8,194 nucleotides of DNA, taken from NCBI GenBank assembly GCA_019242465.1, contig JAFAVL010000077.1, forward strand, positions 1-8,194, read 5' to 3'. Source of the stretch: Chroococcidiopsidaceae cyanobacterium CP_BM_RX_35. Its GTDB lineage: Bacteria; Cyanobacteriota; Cyanobacteriia; Cyanobacteriales; Chroococcidiopsidaceae. Of the stretch, positions 5,778-8,194 are shown piece by piece. Each line of letters starts with the position of its first letter. Position 1 is the stretch's first letter. A model generated the notes under the pieces. The model was given only the letters and a program-made list of their open reading frames with translations. It was not told the DNA's origin and ran no database searches. A program made the translations under genes and the position numbers.

Positions 5778-8194
5778 AGGTGAGGCAAATCGATGGATCA
5801 AGACAGCATTAGGGTCTGCCCAGACAGTTAGTCTCGGTTCGTAGGGACTGGAAAGATACTGGTGTTTCGGCAATATGCGTAGTGATAAACCCTGTAAACC
5901 AGAGGTGGTGTAAATGATATTAGCCGTATAGATTCTACGACCACCATCCTCTCCCTGGCATTCCATCACTACTGGCATGCCATGCACGATCTCCCCGCTC
6001 GCATCAACAGCCCCTTGGTAAAGTTCCACTTGTACATCAGTCGGGGCGAGAGTTGCTAAATTTACCTTGGCTTTGACGGCAATAGTTTGATTCACCTGAA
6101 TCTCGGCAGGTTCAGTGATATCTATACTTTCGATTTTGATGTCAGACCAGTGAGTCGCTACATTCTCTTGCCAACGGGCTAAATCCTTAGCTGGGGTAAA
6201 TTGCTTGGCTGTTAAGGTGTGGTAGCGATCACTCGCGGGGAAATAAGCTCGCTTTGCATACTCCCGTACCATTCGCGCCGTATTGAAGAACGGGCAATTT
6301 GACCGAATTGCCGCCTTCATTTTGGCGATCCACTGCCGAGGCAGCCCTTCGGCATCTCGGTTGTAAAACATAGGTATCACTTCCTGCTCAACCAAGTCGT
6401 ACAGGGCGTTCGCTTCTATCTCATCTTGGTAACTGGGGTCCTCATAAATTTCTCCATGCCCGATTGCCCAGCCTGTACGAACATAATCAGCTTCGTCCCA
6501 CCAGCCATCCAGTACGCTCAGATTTGGCAGCCCGTTCATTGCTGCTTTCATCCCACTCGTGCCTGATGCTTCCCGCGGACGACGAGGCGTATTTAGCCAC
6601 ACATCGCAACCTGCCACCATTAACCGAGCGACGTGAATGTCGTAATTGGGCACAAATACCACTTGCCGCTCACATTCTTGTTCTCGGATAAAGTGAACAA
6701 TGTCTCGGATCAGTTCCTTGCCAGGGCTATCTTTAGGGTGTGCTTTACCAGCAATGACGAATTGCACCTTCCGGTTTTTATCTCCGCACAGAATTTGCTT
6801 GATCCGCTCTAAATCACGCATCCATAAAGTTGCTCGTTTATAGGTAGCAAAGCGACGAGCAAAGCCAATGGTTAAGACGTAGGGGTCAAGGACTTCCTGA
6901 GCCTGAGCAATTTGCGTTGGGGAAGCACCGCGATCGCGCAAGTTTCTTACAACCTGCTCCCGCACGTACACAATCATATCCAAGCGGCAGCGCTCGTGAT
7001 TGCGCCATATCTCTTCATCCGGTATTGCCTCTAGCCTGTCCCAAAGAGGGTTGTCTACACCTTGTGATGACCAGTTTGGTCCCAAGTAGCGGTCATATAA
7101 CTCTTGAGTTGATTTGGCTACACAACTACGGGCATGAACACCATTGGTAATTGCCGTGATTGGCACTTCCTCTATTGGTAAGTTCTGCCACAAACCCCGA
7201 AACATCTCCCGTGATACGACACCGTGCAACTGGGCGACTCCATTAGCAAAGGTGGCCATCTTCAAGGCCAGCACTGCCATACTGAAAGGCGTAGTAAAAT
7301 CCTCTGGATTATCGCGCCCTAGCCCTAATAGTTGATCTGTAGACAATCCAAAGCTATCTGCGTAATGTCCCAAGTAGTAGAGGACTTTATCTGGAGGAAA
7401 TAAATCAATCCCTGCTGGCACTGGGGTATGAGTTGTGAAGATGTTACTCGAAGCAACGACTTGTTTGGCTTCGGCATACCTTAGACCCTCTTCTAGGATC
7501 AGAATGCGAATGCGCTCTAACGCCAAAAATGCTGAGTGCCCTTCATTCATGTGGTACGCCGTGACCTTCAGATCCAAAGCCTTTAGCATCTGCACCCCAC
7601 CAATTCCCAACATGATTTCTTGGTGGATGCGCATATCAATATCGCCGCCGTAGAGCCGATCAGTGATGTCTTGGTCGTAGGGGGTGTTGGGTTCAATATT
7701 AGTATCCATTAGGTATAACGGCACTGTCCCTACTTGCACCCGCCACACTCTCGCGTAGACAATGCGCCCCGGATAAGTTACTGCTATCCGCAACTCAGAG
7801 CCATCTGGACGACGTTCCAAATGCAGGGGTAGGTTATAGAAGTCGTTGATTGGGTAGCGTTCCTGCTGCCAGCCATCAACGTTGAGATACTGGGCAAAGT
7901 AGCCCTGTTGGTAGAGTAAGCCTATCCCTACGAGGGGTAGTCCTAAATCGCTGGCAGATTTGAGATGATCGCCTGCCAGAACGCCCAAACCCCCAGAGTA
8001 GATGGGTAAGCAGTCTACGAGACCAAATTCAGCTGAGAAGTAAGCATAACATTCCTTTTGAGCTGACCCAACGGAAGCCACACCGCCTCCGGCAGAACGT
8101 TGAGCCGCTAGTTCAGCCTCACCATCTGAACTCATAACCTTCCGGTTCTTGTTGTACCAAGCACGCTCTTGCAGATAATCTTCTAACTGACGAG
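5700..8194 (-). CDS. glgP: Alpha-glucan (glycogen) phosphorylase, 5' end missing
   Basis: Releases glucose 1-phosphate from the ends of alpha-1,4-glucans (glycogen) with inorganic phosphate and pyridoxal phosphate; cytosolic. 830 residues are present and the frame is still open at the right edge, so the ATG at 8135 is internal. Residues before it (QLEDYLQERAWYNKNRK) belong to the N-terminal domain (DUF3417), and perhaps 80 residues are missing. Motifs: AYFSAEFG, YSGGLGVLAGDHLKSASDLG, NEGHSAF (EGHSAF codons at 7527-7544), FTTHTPVPAGID, TNGVH, NYDIHVARLM, and EASGTSGMKAAMNG with the PLP-binding Lys codon at 6546-6548, followed by LDGWWDEA. This is the shorter bacterial/archaeal phosphorylase type, not the muscle/E. 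coli MalP type. Family members usually end near a terminal Trp-Ala; here 38 more residues follow, overlapping the convergent DUF429 gene by 78 bases. Confidence 0.96.
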   Translation of the reverse strand, partial: RQLEDYLQERAWYNKNRKVMSSDGEAELAAQRSAGGGVASVGSAQKECYAYFSAEFGLVDCLPIYSGGLGVLAGDHLKSASDLGLPLVGIGLLYQQGYFAQYLNVDGWQQERYPINDFYNLPLHLERRPDGSELRIAVTYPGRIVYARVWRVQVGTVPLYLMDTNIEPNTPYDQDITDRLYGGDIDMRIHQEIMLGIGGVQMLKALDLKVTAYHMNEGHSAFLALERIRILILEEGLRYAEAKQVVASSNIFTTHTPVPAGIDLFPPDKVLYYLGHYADSFGLSTDQLLGLGRDNPEDFTTPFSMAVLALKMATFANGVAQLHGVVSREMFRGLWQNLPIEEVPITAITNGVHARSCVAKSTQELYDRYLGPNWSSQGVDNPLWDRLEAIPDEEIWRNHERCRLDMIVYVREQVVRNLRDRGASPTQIAQAQEVLDPYVLTIGFARRFATYKRATLWMRDLERIKQILCGDKNRKVQFVIAGKAHPKDSPGKELIRDIVHFIREQECERQVVFVPNYDIHVARLMVAGCDVWLNTPRRPREASGTSGMKAAMNGLPNLSVLDGWWDEADYVRTGWAIGHGEIYEDPSYQDEIEANALYDLVEQEVIPMFYNRDAEGLPRQWIAKMKAAIRSNCPFFNTARMVREYAKRAYFPASDRYHTLTAKQFTPAKDLARWQENVATHWSDIKIESIDITEPAEIQVNQTIAVKAKVNLATLAPTDVQVELYQGAVDASGEIVHGMPVVMECQGEDGGRRIYTANIIYTTSGLQGLSLRILPKHQYLSSPYEPRLTVWADPNAVLIHRFASPLKGNGASVGHHNVASSEVTQHPVTL
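6930..6937. repeat. HIP1 octamer GCGATCGC
   Basis: Exact HIP1 palindrome inside glgP. Confidence 0.9.

Noticed and set aside
8133..8135. ATG as the start of glgP.
   Set aside because: The frame stays open to the window edge and the upstream residues match the N-terminal domain of this phosphorylase type, so this Met is internal.

Overview
The window looks like a chromosomal piece of a cyanobacterium. Four copies of the HIP1 octamer GCGATCGC are present, the MutS and DUF429 proteins read like cyanobacterial members of their families, and a cyanobacterial-type short alpha-glucan phosphorylase is encoded at the right end. I cannot name the genus from the sequence.

Layout, left to right. (1) Positions 1-510 hold a broken gene on the + strand: an open reading frame entering from the left edge changes frame near 240 and then has an internal stop at 424-426. 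Its motifs suggest a decayed SacI-like restriction endonuclease, a family assignment made from memory. (2) After a 189-base gap lies an intact short-chain dehydrogenase/reductase of the C-factor/sniffer type (700-1470). It is followed 36 bases later by a 140-residue protein I do not recognise (1507-1929). (3) Positions 1930-2373 are a 444-base AT-rich gap with short repeated motifs, the only obvious place for a mutS promoter. (4) mutS (2374-5031) and a DUF429 predicted RNase H-fold protein (5028-5777) overlap by four bases and are probably one translationally coupled operon. (5) On the - strand, glgP (alpha-glucan phosphorylase, 5700 to beyond 8194, 5' end missing) runs convergently into the DUF429 gene and overlaps it by 78 bases.

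The genes cover unrelated jobs: mismatch repair (mutS), an uncharacterised possible nuclease coupled to it, glycogen breakdown (glgP), a small-molecule oxidoreductase and a dead defence gene. The right two-thirds (from 2374) is dense conserved core sequence with all four HIP1 sites. The left third has none and looks like an accessory, eroding region.

I do not see a convincing new multi-gene system. The most notable points are a roughly 30-residue insertion in MutS just before the Walker A motif, built on a CGCAGAG-type interspersed repeat; the decayed endonuclease; and the antisense overlap of glgP with the DUF429 gene, where glgP appears to have gained a C-terminal tail of about 38 residues.
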